In this document: one piece after another, positions 51,825-60,385 of the stretch
Position numbering within the stretch: position 1 is the first letter of the stretch
Layout: each line of letters opens with the position of its first letter
Position numbers and translations under genes: made by a program
NCBI GenBank assembly: GCA_017936685.1
Contig: JAGBFA010000011.1
Span: 62,001 to 126,000, forward strand
Source: Alistipes sp.
Lineage (GTDB): Bacteria; Bacteroidota; Bacteroidia; Bacteroidales; Rikenellaceae
DNA length: 64,000 nt
Direction of reading: 5' to 3'
The notes under the pieces: model-generated
What the model was told of the DNA's origin: nothing
Databases searched by the model: none
What the model saw: only the letters and a program-made list of their open reading frames with translations

Positions 51825-53903
51825 TTAAAACAGCGATCCCTGCACGGGGCGGTCGCTACGGTCGTCCGTCTGTTCGCTATCGGTGCTGTCGGTCTGCGCC
51901 GCGACGGCAGGTGCCGCCTGGCCTATCATCTGCATAAGCTCCTGCTCTGTGATGATGGCGATGCCCAATTTCTGCGCCTTTTGCAGCTTGGCCGGTCCCA
52001 TGTTTTCGCCTGCCACGATGTAGTCGACATTGGCCGATACGGCGGCGAGGTTGCGCCCTCCATGCGCCTCGACCAACGCCTTCATCTCGTCGCGCGAGCG
52101 GTCGGCGAACTTGCCCGATATGACGAAGCTCTTGCCCGCGAGCGACTCCGAATCCAGCACCCGCTCTTCGATCTCGAACTGCAATCCCGCCTCGCGCAGA
52201 CGCTCCACTATGCGGCGGTTATCCTCGTCGGCGAAGTATTCGGCGATCGACTGGGCTATCTTCGTCCCCACCTCCTCGGCCTCGGCGAGCTGCTCTCTGT
52301 CGGCTGCCATGACGGCATCGAGCGAGCGGAAATGCGCGGCCAGATATTTGGCCGTGGTCTCGCCCACGAAGCGTATGCCTAAGGCGAACAATACGCGGGC
52401 AAAGGGCACCTTGCGCGAGGAGTCGATGCTCTGCATGATGTTGGCCGCCGACTTCTCGCCTAATCGCGGCAGCGTGGCTAACCGCTCGCCCCTGAGCGAG
52501 TAGATGTCGGCGATGTCGTGCAGCATGTCGTTCTGCCACAGCAGCTCGACGGTCTCCTCGCCCAAGCCCTCGATATCCATGGCGCGCCGGCTGACGAAGT
52601 GTTCTATGCGGCCGAGTATCTGCGGCCGGCAGTGGCTCTGGTTGGGGCAGTAGTGTTTGGCCTCGCCCTCGTAGCGCACAAGCGGCGTGCCGCACTCGGG
52701 GCACTCCGTTATATATTCGAACTTGCGGCTGTCGGCCGGACGCTCCGATAGCTCCACGCCCGTTATCTTCGGTATGATCTCGCCGCCCTTCTCCACATAG
52801 ACCGTATCGCCCACGCGTATGTCGAGCTGCGCTATCTGCTCGGCGTTGTGCAGCGTGGCGCGCTTGACGATGGTTCCGGCCAGCAGTACAGGTTCGAGGT
52901 TGGCCACGGGGGTCACGGCACCGGTGCGTCCCACTTGAAAGTCGACGCTCAGCAGCCGTGTGGCGGCACGCTCGGCCTTGAACTTGTAGGCCACAGCCCA
53001 GCGCGGAGCCTTGGCCGTCGATCCTAATTTGCGTCTGTCTTCGTCGCGGTTGACCTTTATCACCACGCCGTCGGTGGGGAAGGGCAGACGCTTGCGCTCG
53101 GTGTCCCAGTAGGCTATGAACTCGTCGATCTGAGAGCGGTTGCGGCAGATGCGCATATAGTCCGATATCTTGAATCCCCACTCGCGCGCCTTGCGCATGT
53201 TGTCCCAGTGGGAGTGCGACGGCAGATCGTCGCCTGCCAGCTGATAGAGCGTGCAGTCCAGACCGCGGCGTGCCACCACCTGCGAGGCCTGCTGTTTGAG
53301 CGTTCCTGCCGCGGCGTTGCGCGGATTGGCCAGCAGCGGTTCGCCCGCCGCGGCACGCTCGGCGTTGAGCCTGTCGAACGAGGCGTAGGGCATCAGTATC
53401 TCTCCGCGTATCTCGAAGTAGGGCGGATAGTCGTCGCCGCGCAGGTGCAGCGGCACCGAGCCTATGGTGCGGACGTTGGCCGTCACATCGTCGCCGCGCG
53501 TGCCGTCGCCGCGCGTCACTGCCCGCAGCAGCGCGCCGTCGCGGTAGGTGAGCGATATGGCCGTGCCGTCGAATTTCAGCTCGCATACATACTCCACCTC
53601 ACCCGTCTCGCGCTCTATGCGCTCGATCCACTCGTGCAGCTCGTCGAGCGAATAGGTGTTCGAGAGCGACAGCATCGGGAACTTGTGTTCCACACTGCGA
53701 AACTCCGTGGTGATGTCGCTGCCCACCCTTTGTGTCGGCGAGTTGGGATCGAACATCTCGGGGTGCTTCGCCTCCAACTCCTGCAACTCTCTCAGCAGCA
53801 TGTCGAACTCGTAATCCTCTATCTCCGGCGAGTTCTCCACATAGTATTTATGGTTATAATAATCGAGTTTTTTCCTTAGCTCGACTATTCGCTCTTTCTC
53901 CAT
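51825..53903 (-). CDS. ligA: NAD-dependent DNA ligase
   Basis: A 692-residue LigA. Domains in order: Ia NMN-binding (YYNHKYYVENSPEIEDYEFD), adenylation with K110 in CELKFDGTAISL, OB fold, zinc finger (CPECGTPLVRYEGEAKHYCP, then Cys), HhH repeats and a C-terminal BRCT domain (AGKSFVISGKFADRSRDEMK, to IITEQELMQMIG). An extra ~25-residue polar tail ends VQGSLF. The start at MEKERIVEL gives the usual length; in-frame codons further upstream lie in AT-rich repeat-flanking DNA. Upstream is a family A repeat. Confidence 0.96.
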   Translation of the reverse strand: MEKERIVELRKKLDYYNHKYYVENSPEIEDYEFDMLLRELQELEAKHPEMFDPNSPTQRVGSDITTEFRSVEHKFPMLSLSNTYSLDELHEWIERIERETGEVEYVCELKFDGTAISLTYRDGALLRAVTRGDGTRGDDVTANVRTIGSVPLHLRGDDYPPYFEIRGEILMPYASFDRLNAERAAAGEPLLANPRNAAAGTLKQQASQVVARRGLDCTLYQLAGDDLPSHSHWDNMRKAREWGFKISDYMRICRNRSQIDEFIAYWDTERKRLPFPTDGVVIKVNRDEDRRKLGSTAKAPRWAVAYKFKAERAATRLLSVDFQVGRTGAVTPVANLEPVLLAGTIVKRATLHNAEQIAQLDIRVGDTVYVEKGGEIIPKITGVELSERPADSRKFEYITECPECGTPLVRYEGEAKHYCPNQSHCRPQILGRIEHFVSRRAMDIEGLGEETVELLWQNDMLHDIADIYSLRGERLATLPRLGEKSAANIMQSIDSSRKVPFARVLFALGIRFVGETTAKYLAAHFRSLDAVMAADREQLAEAEEVGTKIAQSIAEYFADEDNRRIVERLREAGLQFEIEERVLDSESLAGKSFVISGKFADRSRDEMKALVEAHGGRNLAAVSANVDYIVAGENMGPAKLQKAQKLGIAIITEQELMQMIGQAAPAVAAQTDSTDSEQTDDRSDRPVQGSLF

Positions 53904-53962
53904 AGTTTCGCGCGTGTGTAAATTTGTAGTAAAGATACAAATTTTTCGTGATTTTTTCGTGA

Positions 53963-54085
53963 TTTTTTCCGTGAAAAGCGGCATTCTGCTGCCGCGCCTT
54001 GTCGCTCAGCAATGGGAAGTACGTCAGTACGTCCCATCGCTTCGCTCCTGCGTTGCGTTGCATAATACCGCTTTTGACGAAAAAA
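53963..54085 (+). repeat. Family A palindromic repeat, copy A8
   Basis: Has outer arms CCGTGAAAAGCGGCATT / AATACCGCTTTTGACG and core AATGGGAAGTACG / GTACGTCCCAT. It is preceded by two extra copies of TTTTTTCGTGA (53943-53963). It lies in the 5' region of ligA rather than after a gene. Confidence 0.85.
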
Positions 54086-54120
54086 TGGGTTGGTGGTTCT
54101 TTGGAGGTTTTTTGTTGTGT

Positions 54121-54304
54121 GTCATTCTGAATGGAGCAACGCGAAATGAAGAATCTGGTTGGGGAATATGTGCGAGGTCTATATGCTCGCCCTGTCATTC
54201 TGAGGAGCGGGCTGTGCACGCGACGTGAGAATCTCTCTTTTGGCTGCAAACACGCTCCCCGCGGCGAGACTCCCACGTCGCAACTGCGTTGCTCCTCGGA
54301 GTGA
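54121..54304 (+). repeat. Family B repeat block B7
   Basis: Two inverted units: hairpin GCGGGC-tgt-GCACGC (one mismatch) with GACGTGAGAATCTC, and CGAGACTCCCACGTC with hairpin GCAAC-tgc-GTTGC and CTCCTCGGAGTGAC. Confidence 0.8.
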
Positions 54305-54313
54305 CCCCCCCCC

Positions 54314-54354
54314 AAAAAAAAACGACAGCCCGAGTGTGGTACTCGAAGCTGTCG
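54314..54354 (-). terminator. Terminator of plsX with T9G9 tail
   Basis: On the minus strand CGACAGC / GCTGTCG encloses an inner CGAGT/ACTCG stem and is followed by nine T and then nine G (plus strand C9 at 54305-54313, A9 at 54314-54322). The long homopolymers may vary in length or be a sequencing trouble spot. Confidence 0.85.
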
Positions 54355-54449
54355 CTGAATCTTTCAGCCGGCGGGAGGTCACTGCCGACAGATGCGTCGG
54401 TGTCTCCTCGGCCGGAACATCATAGGCCTCCTGCGCCTCTGCACTGGTC

Positions 54450-55406
54450 TTATTTCACGAATGCCTCCTTGATCAGGCCTACGGCGTTGGACTCGATGGT
54501 GTGCTCGGTCGAGATGATCATGTTCATGATGGCCTTGGGCGTAGACTTGCCGTGGCCGATGGTGACCGGAGCATTGACACCCAGCACGGGTGTGCCGCCG
54601 AAGTTCTCGTAGTTGGCCTGCTCCCAGAAGTCGTTGGTAACGCCCATGCGCAGGTTGATCTGGTAGAGACCCTCGGCCATTTTCAGAATGGTGTTGCCCA
54701 CGAAACCGTCGCAGATGATGACATCGGCCACCTTGCCGGTGAAGATGTAAGACGACTCGACGTTGCCCACGAAGTTGTATTTGCCGGCGGCGGCATCGGC
54801 CTCCATAAGCTGGTAGGCGGCCTGTGCCTGCGCATTGCCCTTGGCTGCCTCCTCGCCGATGTTCAGAAGAGCCACGCGGGGTGAGTCGATGCCCATCACC
54901 GATTTGGCGAAGATCGAGCCTATGAGCGCGTACTGCGCCAGCACCTCGGGCTTGCAGTCGACATTCAGTCCTACGTCCATCAGTACGGCCGGACGCGAGG
55001 TCAGCGTGGGAATGAACGACGATATGGTCGGACGCAAAACACCCTCGACGGGCTTGACGGCGAACATCGAGCCAACCATCATGGCACCTGTCGAACCGGC
55101 ACTTGCGAAGCCGTCGATAAGTCCCTTGGCCAGATAGCCGAAGCCGACCGTGATGCTCGAATCGCTTTTGGCCTGAAAGGCCTTGGCGGGGTGGTCGCCC
55201 ATCTCGATGACCTCCGTGGTATGGACTATGTCGAACCTGTCGGCCGGACAGCCCTCCTTGTCGAGGATCTCGCATATGCGCTCCCTGTGGCCGAACAATA
55301 CTATCCGGCTGTGCTCGTTCAATCTGTCGAGTGCCATCACGGCACCTTTGACCGCAGCCTCGGGGGCGAAGTCGCCGCCCATGGCATCGAGACCTATCTT
55401 TATCAT
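54450..55406 (-). CDS. plsX: Phosphate acyltransferase PlsX
   Basis: A 318-residue enzyme converting acyl-ACP to acyl-phosphate for phospholipid synthesis. Signatures are MIKIGLDAMGGDFAPEAAVK GA at the N-terminus, ASAGSTGAMMVGSMF, VLMDVGLNVDCKPE, ALLNIGEEAAKGN, ICDGFVGNTILKMAEGL and IGHGKSTPKAIMN. It sits downstream of yceD-rpmF as in many bacteria. A terminator-like hairpin separates it from rpmF, so it may be read both from its own promoter and by read-through. fabH is not next to it here. Confidence 0.95.
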   Translation of the reverse strand: MIKIGLDAMGGDFAPEAAVKGAVMALDRLNEHSRIVLFGHRERICEILDKEGCPADRFDIVHTTEVIEMGDHPAKAFQAKSDSSITVGFGYLAKGLIDGFASAGSTGAMMVGSMFAVKPVEGVLRPTISSFIPTLTSRPAVLMDVGLNVDCKPEVLAQYALIGSIFAKSVMGIDSPRVALLNIGEEAAKGNAQAQAAYQLMEADAAAGKYNFVGNVESSYIFTGKVADVIICDGFVGNTILKMAEGLYQINLRMGVTNDFWEQANYENFGGTPVLGVNAPVTIGHGKSTPKAIMNMIISTEHTIESNAVGLIKEAFVK

Positions 55407-55497
55407 AAAGCAGTGGTTTTGCTGTTTATACTGTTAACGCACCACTTCGCTCGGCAGAACCGTATTATACGGCCGCACATGCCTGTGCAAAGCGGTG

Positions 55498-55531
55498 AAA
55501 ACGAAAGAGCACAACCCACAGAGTTGTGCTC
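55498..55531 (-). terminator. Hairpin after rpmF (possible attenuator before plsX)
   Basis: A perfect 9-base stem GAGCACAAC / GTTGTGCTC with a 7-base loop. On the minus strand it is followed by TTTCGTTTTC. It lies 13 bases past the rpmF stop. Confidence 0.75.
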
Positions 55532-55543
55532 CCGCATAGAATC

Positions 55544-55729
55544 TTACTCTGCCGCCTTCTTCTCGATGGCCAGCTTGCCGCGATAGAAGCCGCACTCGGG
55601 GCATACGCGGTGATAGAGAACTGCCGAACCGCAGTTAGAGCATGTAACGACCGTCGGAACTTCGGCCTTGTAGTGAGTTCTTCTCTTGTCTCGGCGTGTA
55701 GACGAGACTTTGTGTTTAGGATGTGCCAT
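55544..55729 (-). CDS. rpmF: 50S ribosomal protein L32
   Basis: A 61-residue bL32. MAHPKHKVSSTRRDKRRTHY is the standard start, followed by a four-Cys zinc ribbon CSNCGSAVLYHRVCPEC. Its place between yceD and plsX is the conserved arrangement. Confidence 0.96.
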   Translation of the reverse strand: MAHPKHKVSSTRRDKRRTHYKAEVPTVVTCSNCGSAVLYHRVCPECGFYRGKLAIEKKAAE

Positions 55730-55833
55730 TTTACAATGTTATTTTAAGTTTTATCAAATATCGTTTGCGGTTATGCCCGTGGGTCCGACGGATAGACTTT
55801 CGGGCAATCCTGCCTTTTTCACTCCACGCGCCT

Positions 55834-56415
55834 CTACGCCTTGTCCCCTGACTCGTCGTCGGAGAGCATGCGTTGCTTCAACTCCGCAAGACGTGCCATC
55901 GCCTCGTCGCCTATGCCGTGCGACTCGGCCATCTCGGCCTTGTCGGCCATGGCATCGAACTCGTCGGCTGACATGACGCCGAACCGAGCCAGCATCTCGG
56001 CATTGCACTCGCCCTCGGCATGCACCCTGCGATAGGGTAGCGAGAGGACGATGCTCTCGTAGAGGTATTGAGTCAGATCCACCTCGTCGTCGCCGGGTGA
56101 GATCCACATCTGCTCGCCGTCGTAGTCGTCGATCTCGTCGGAGAACTTCACCACAAGATCGCCCTCGAAGGCAACCGGTATGCGGCACTCTTCGAGGCAG
56201 CGGTCGCACTCGCAGACCACGCTGCCGCCGATTGTGGTGTGCAGCTCCAACATGCTCTCGCTGCGGAGCATGTGCACCGCGGCACGGCACTCTCCCGAGA
56301 GTATCTCCACGCGGCCGTAGCTCTCGAACAGATCGTCGCCGATCTCGAATTCGAAATCGTACTCCCCATTTTTGAGCCCCTTATAGGCTATCGCGTATGG
56401 CTTTGCATGACTCAT
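55834..56415 (-). CDS. yceD: DUF177/YceD-family protein
   Basis: A 193-residue member of the family found beside rpmF and implicated in 23S rRNA metabolism. CDRCLEECRIPVAFEGDLVV KF contains the CxxCL motif, and DLTQYLYESIVLSLPYRRVH is the second conserved block. The acidic C-terminus ends SDDESGDKA. The start at MSHAKPYAIAY leaves a 20-base leader behind a good promoter; the frame is open seven codons further. Confidence 0.85.
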   Translation of the reverse strand: MSHAKPYAIAYKGLKNGEYDFEFEIGDDLFESYGRVEILSGECRAAVHMLRSESMLELHTTIGGSVVCECDRCLEECRIPVAFEGDLVVKFSDEIDDYDGEQMWISPGDDEVDLTQYLYESIVLSLPYRRVHAEGECNAEMLARFGVMSADEFDAMADKAEMAESHGIGDEAMARLAELKQRMLSDDESGDKA

Positions 56416-56433
56416 TTCCGCGCATTTAGTGTG

Positions 56434-56465
56434 CAAATTTATAATATTTTCACAAAATGTGCAAA
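56434..56465 (-). promoter_or_regulatory. Bacteroidetes-type promoter for yceD-rpmF
   Basis: On the minus strand: TTTG at 56465-56462, 20 bases, then TAAATTTG at 56441-56434. It is 19 bases ahead of the yceD ATG. Confidence 0.6.
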
Positions 56466-56472
56466 TAATTGC

Positions 56473-56480
56473 TACTTTTG
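56473..56480 (+). promoter_or_regulatory. -7 element for the 135-residue hypothetical gene
   Basis: TACTTTTG, 38 bases before the ATG at 56518 and back to back with the yceD promoter. No clear -33 element. Confidence 0.4.
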
Positions 56481-56517
56481 TGACGAAGTTTTACCTGCTA
56501 TCGAAACCGAGACTGAT

Positions 56518-56925
56518 ATGCCTGAGGGATTTTCCATAGAGATCAGCAGCGATTACGCTGAGTTGTGGCGTTATAACATATCGCTGACGGGGGAGGTCGC
56601 CGATGCCGACGGCCGCCGCACGGAGTATATAGGTCGGGCGAGCGATGTTGCACCCGTAGGCTCGTCGCTCAAAGCCGCACCTGCCGGTTATGATCCCGAT
56701 CGCCGCATGAACTTTACGACGGCCGCGGGCGAGAGGCTTACCTTATATATATATGTAATACCTCACACGCTGCCCAAGCAGCGCGTCGTCGACCAGGCGC
56801 GGCCTTTTGCTCTGCATGTGCGCATCGGCCGCTCGGGGGAGACGCTCTACGACCGCCGCCTGTCGATCAACCAGTGGTCGGGCGACAACATAGAGATCAA
56901 GCTCGGTGCGGAGTGCCCAGAGTGA
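56518..56925 (+). CDS. Hypothetical protein, 135 aa
   Basis: A small soluble protein starting MPEGFSIEISSDYAELWRYN, with an all-beta look (ISLTGEVADADGRRTEYIGR, MNFTTAAGERLTLYIYVIPH, FALHVRIGRSGETLYDRRLS). No signal peptide and no catalytic motif. The start follows a -7 element and matches the beginning of coding-like composition; the frame is open further upstream, but that stretch overlaps the divergent yceD gene. Family not recognised. Family B and C repeats start right after its stop. Confidence 0.6.
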   Translation: MPEGFSIEISSDYAELWRYNISLTGEVADADGRRTEYIGRASDVAPVGSSLKAAPAGYDPDRRMNFTTAAGERLTLYIYVIPHTLPKQRVVDQARPFALHVRIGRSGETLYDRRLSINQWSGDNIEIKLGAECPE

Positions 56926-56934
56926 CATGTCGGG

Positions 56935-57050
56935 CATTCTGTCACTCCGAGGGAGGGCGCATGCCCGACCGTGGGAGTCTCGCGGGCGGGAGTACCGCAT
57001 GCCGTGCAAAAGAGAGATTCTCACGTCGCGTGCACGGCACGCATAACCAA
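56935..57050 (+). repeat. Family B repeat block B8
   Basis: CTGTCACTCCGAGGGA with hairpin GGGC-gcat-GCCC and CGTGGGAGTCTCG, then AGAGAGATTCTCACGTC with hairpin GCGTGC-acg-GCACGC leading into family C. Confidence 0.75.
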
Positions 57051-57201
57051 TGTCGACCACCGAAGCGACGGCTTACGCCGTTATATAATTCTGACCCTCC
57101 CCTAAATCCCCTCCTCGGAGGGGACTTTTGTCGCGCGATATATCGCGCTCCATGTGGGGCGTGGCAGGCTTCGTTACGCGTCCCGTGGTGGGGCGTTGAC
57201 A
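57051..57201 (+). repeat. Family C interspersed repeat, copy C3
   Basis: Nearly identical to C2 at 28571. The internal CGCGATatATCGCG hairpin replaces the CGCGATttATCGCG seen in C2 and CGCGATcaATCGCG in C1: loop bases vary while the stem is kept. Confidence 0.8.
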
Positions 57202-57204
57202 GGC

Positions 57205-57387
57205 TGTCTGTCACTCCGAGGGAGGGCATCGCCCGACTGTGGGAGTCTCGCGGGCGGGAGTACCGTATGCCGTACAAAACAGAGATTCTCACGTCGCGTG
57301 CACGGCACGCTCCTCAGAATGACAGAGCGGGCATATCGTCCCCAACCAGATTCTTCGTTACATTTCATTACACTCAGAATGACAAAT
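57205..57387 (+). repeat. Family B repeat block B9
   Basis: GTCACTCCGAGGGA with hairpin GGGC-atc-GCCC and CTGTGGGAGTCTCG, then the inverted unit with GCGTGC-acg-GCACGC and TCCTCAGAATGACAG, then AGATTCTTCG and CACTCAGAATGACA. Confidence 0.78.
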
Positions 57388-57434
57388 GTCGAGCGGATTG
57401 GCGGGCGGCGGGGAGGAGTGCACGAGCGAAAAAA

Positions 57435-57465
57435 TTTGTTTTTAAGCGAAATAGTCGTAACTTTG
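57435..57465 (+). promoter_or_regulatory. Bacteroidetes-type promoter for fabD
   Basis: TTTG at 57435-57438, 19 bases, TAACTTTG at 57458-57465, 29 bases before the ATG. Confidence 0.7.
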
Positions 57466-57494
57466 CCGCCGGTTAAACCATAAAAAACAGAATT

Positions 57495-58376
57495 ATGAAA
57501 CACGCATACGTATTCCCGGGTCAGGGTGCCCAGTCGGTAGGCATGGGCAAGGACCTCTATGATAATGTCCCCGAAGCCAAGGAGTTGTTCGAGAAGGCCA
57601 ACGAGATTCTCGGCTTCCGCATAACCGACATCATGTTCGAGGGTACGCCCGAGGAGTTGAAGCAGACCCGTGTGACGCAGCCTGCCGTATTCCTGCACTC
57701 GGTCATATTGGCCAAGTCGCTCGGCGTTAAGCCCGATGCCGTTGCCGGTCACTCGCTGGGCGAGTTCTCGGCATTGGTTGTGGCCGGAGCATTGTCGTTC
57801 GAGGAGGGTCTGCGTTTAGTGTCGAAGCGCGCCATGGCCATGCAGAAGTGCTGCGAGATGCAGCCCGGAGGTATGGCAGCCGTATTGGGTCTGGCCGATG
57901 AGATCGTGGAGAAGGAGTGCGCCGCCGTCGACGGAGTCGTTGTCGGAGCCAACTACAACTGCCCCGGACAGTTGGTCATCTCGGGTGCCGATGCCGCCGT
58001 CGATGCCGCCTGCGAGCGTTTGAAGGCTGCCGGTGCGCGCCGTGCACTGCGTCTTCCCGTGGGTGGTGCGTTCCACTCGCCGCTGATGGAGCCTGCCCGC
58101 CAGGAGCTGGAAGCTGCCATCGCCGAGGCCGCTTTCGCGACGCCCGTATGTCCCGTATATCAGAATGTCGATGCCAAACCCTACACCGATCCCGCTGCCA
58201 TCAAGGCCAACCTCATTGCGCAGCTCACGGCTCCCGTGCGCTGGACGCAGATTGTCGAGCAGATGATCGCCGACGGTGTCGACGAGTTCACCGAGTTAGG
58301 CCCCGGCACTGTGCTTCAAGGTCTTATTACCAAAGTAAACCGCGAGGCCAAGGCCGAGTCGAAGTCGACCTTGTAG
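57495..58376 (+). CDS. fabD: Malonyl-CoA:ACP transacylase
   Basis: A 293-residue FabD. It begins KHAYVFPGQGAQSVGMGKDL. The nucleophile is S87 in VAGHSLGEFSALVVAG and the catalytic His is H194 in VGGAFHSPLMEPARQ. QPAVFLHSVILAKSLG and ELGPGTVLQGLI are further family blocks. It transfers malonyl from CoA to ACP for fatty acid synthesis. It stands alone with its own promoter and terminator. Confidence 0.96.
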   Translation: MKHAYVFPGQGAQSVGMGKDLYDNVPEAKELFEKANEILGFRITDIMFEGTPEELKQTRVTQPAVFLHSVILAKSLGVKPDAVAGHSLGEFSALVVAGALSFEEGLRLVSKRAMAMQKCCEMQPGGMAAVLGLADEIVEKECAAVDGVVVGANYNCPGQLVISGADAAVDAACERLKAAGARRALRLPVGGAFHSPLMEPARQELEAAIAEAAFATPVCPVYQNVDAKPYTDPAAIKANLIAQLTAPVRWTQIVEQMIADGVDEFTELGPGTVLQGLITKVNREAKAESKSTL

Positions 58377-58437
58377 AATCGTTTTCGGGCTGCGAGATCC
58401 ATACGGCCGTTAGGCCGCATATCTATATTTGCCACGA

Positions 58438-58474
58438 CAGGCACCGCTTTTTCCGATGGGAGCGGTGCCTGTTT
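58438..58474 (+). terminator. Rho-independent terminator after fabD
   Basis: A perfect 11-base stem CAGGCACCGCT (58438-58448) / AGCGGTGCCTG (58461-58471), then TTTGT. Confidence 0.88.
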
Positions 58475-58537
58475 GTCGTATGTGGCGGAGCATGCGAGGG
58501 GCAGATGATAATTTTTTTGTAAAAGATATTTAATAAA

Positions 58538-58571
58538 TTGAATAATATACAATATTTTTTTATTATATTTG
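58538..58571 (+). promoter_or_regulatory. Putative promoter for the ROK regulator gene
   Basis: TTG at 58538-58540 and TATATTTG at 58564-58571 with 23 bases between (slightly long), in a very AT-rich stretch 34 bases before the ATG. Confidence 0.45.
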
Positions 58572-58604
58572 TCGTCGGAATATTAATATTTAATTAATAC
58601 GCTG

Positions 58605-59834
58605 ATGACCACGCTCACGAAATTCTTCGATATCGATTCCGACGCCAATCTGAAAGGCATCACCCACAAGAACAACATCATCAAACGCAACATCATTGCG
58701 CACATGGCCGTCAACGGCGAGTGTACGCTTTCGGAGCTGACGCGCGAGCTGCACATATCGGTGCCGACGATGACCAAATTGGTGCAGGAGCTGGTCGACG
58801 ACAGGATCGTGAACGATCTGGGCAAGGTGGAGACTCCGGGCGGACGGCGTCCCAATGTCTTCGGACTGGCCAATTCGGCTATCTATTTCGCCGGTGTCAA
58901 CGTAGGCCGCGACCACATGACATACGTTATCACCGATCTGCAAAACAACATCATAAAGGAGTCGACCGACACGTCGTTCGAGCTGGTCGACCGCTCGCAG
59001 TGCCTCGAACGCATCTGCACCAACATAGCCGAGTTCATCGACACGTGCGGCATCGAGCGCGGCAAGATCCTCGGCGTGGGCGTATCGATCGTGGGGCGTG
59101 TCAATCCCGAGACGGGACGTTCGTACAAATATTTCACATCGAGCGAGGAGTCGCTGTGCGACATCATATCGTCGCGCATAGGCATACGCGTGATGCTGGA
59201 AAACGACACGCGTGCGCGCTGCTATGCCGAGTACACCTGCGGCAAGTCGAAGAACGAGAGCAACGTGTTATATCTGCACATGGGACGAGGCGTGGCAATC
59301 GGCATCGTGATCGACGGCAAGCTATACTACGGCAAGAACGGGTTTGCCGGCGAGTTCGGCCATATCCCCTTCTTCGACAACGAGATAATCTGCGCATGCG
59401 GCAAGAAGGGGTGTCTGGAAACCGAGGTGTCGGGCATAGCCATCGAGGAGAAGATCATCAAGCTCATAAAGAGCGGAGTGAATACCATTCTGCGCGAGAT
59501 GTACGACCGCGGCGAGACCATACACATCAACGACATCATAGCCGCCGCGCGCAACGACGACAACCTCTCGATCGAGCTTATCGAGGAGGCGGGCGAGAAG
59601 GTCGGCAAGGCCGTGGCGTTCCTTATCAATACGTTCAATCCCGAGACGGTGATCGTCGGCGGCAATCTGGCCGCGGCGGGCGAGTATCTGATGCTGCCGC
59701 TCAAATCCTCGACCAACAAATACTCGCTCAACCTCGTATATAAGGATACCAAGTTCCGCGTCTCGAAGATGAACGAGAGTGCCAACGCATGGGGCGTGGC
59801 GATGTTGATCCGTAACAAGGTTATAGGCCTGTAA
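58605..59834 (+). CDS. ROK-family transcriptional regulator (NagC/Mlc-like)
   Basis: A 409-residue ROK protein. The N-terminal winged helix (about residues 25-85) contains ECTLSELTRELHISVPTMTK LVQELVDD and a GGRRPNVFGL wing. The ROK domain has VGVSIVGRVNPETG, ENDTRARCYAEYTCG and the zinc motif GHIPFFDNEIICACGKKGCL E, then TVIVGGNLAAAGEYL. The ROK sugar-kinase Asp position (NDTRA) is retained, so it may sense a sugar or amino sugar. Target genes are not evident; it precedes a GNAT gene by 13 bases. Confidence 0.9.
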   Translation: MTTLTKFFDIDSDANLKGITHKNNIIKRNIIAHMAVNGECTLSELTRELHISVPTMTKLVQELVDDRIVNDLGKVETPGGRRPNVFGLANSAIYFAGVNVGRDHMTYVITDLQNNIIKESTDTSFELVDRSQCLERICTNIAEFIDTCGIERGKILGVGVSIVGRVNPETGRSYKYFTSSEESLCDIISSRIGIRVMLENDTRARCYAEYTCGKSKNESNVLYLHMGRGVAIGIVIDGKLYYGKNGFAGEFGHIPFFDNEIICACGKKGCLETEVSGIAIEEKIIKLIKSGVNTILREMYDRGETIHINDIIAAARNDDNLSIELIEEAGEKVGKAVAFLINTFNPETVIVGGNLAAAGEYLMLPLKSSTNKYSLNLVYKDTKFRVSKMNESANAWGVAMLIRNKVIGL

Positions 59835-59847
59835 ACAGCAATCCGTC

Positions 59848-60369
59848 ATGACGATAGATGCCTCGATATGCCGTCTTCGCGCTGTGGAGCAGAGCGACGT
59901 GGAGACCATGTACCGCTGGGAGAACGATCCGGCGGTGTGGCGCGTGAGCGGCACTACCTCGCCCTTTTCGCGCGACCAGCTGCAACGCTTCGTCGACGAG
60001 CAGCGATACGACATCTACGCCACGCGTCAGCTGCGCCTGATGATCGACGATGCCGAGGGGCGCAGCGTGGGGGCGATAGATCTGTTCGACTTCGATCCGC
60101 AGATGCGGCGTTTCGGCATAGGCATACTCATCTACGAGGAGTCGTCCCGCAGACAGGGTTACGCCTCGGCGGCCGTCGCCGCCGTGCAGCGATACGGCCG
60201 CGATACGCTCGGCGTGCACCAGATATGGTGCTCGACGGAGGCCGGCAACCACGCTGCCCGCGCGCTCTTCCGCAAGGCGGGATTCGAGGAGTGCGGCTGC
60301 CGGCGCGACTGGATATGGACACCGGAGGGCTATCGCGACGAGATCGTCTTGCAGTGGATAGCCCGGTGA
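59848..60369 (+). CDS. GNAT-family N-acetyltransferase (RimJ/SpeG-like)
   Basis: A 173-residue acetyltransferase. It opens with SICRLRAVEQSDVETMYRWE NDPAVWRVSG, typical of the RimL/SpeG group. AEGRSVGAIDLFDFDPQMRR is the beta4 region, and the acetyl-CoA loop reads EESSRRQGYASAAVAAVQRY. WCSTEAGNHAARALFRKAGF completes the fold. The acceptor (protein N-terminus, polyamine or other) is unknown. Probable two-gene operon with the ROK regulator. Confidence 0.9.
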   Translation: MTIDASICRLRAVEQSDVETMYRWENDPAVWRVSGTTSPFSRDQLQRFVDEQRYDIYATRQLRLMIDDAEGRSVGAIDLFDFDPQMRRFGIGILIYEESSRRQGYASAAVAAVQRYGRDTLGVHQIWCSTEAGNHAARALFRKAGFEECGCRRDWIWTPEGYRDEIVLQWIAR

Positions 60370-60385
60370 CAGTTGGCCGCACCGC

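Noticed and set aside
51429..52382. 317-codon plus-strand frame opposite dapA and ligA
   Set aside because: Antisense to two clear housekeeping genes and without recognisable features.
53914..54228. Plus-strand open frame through repeat A8 and block B7
   Set aside because: Made wholly of repeat DNA upstream of ligA; the peptide is a translation of the palindrome.
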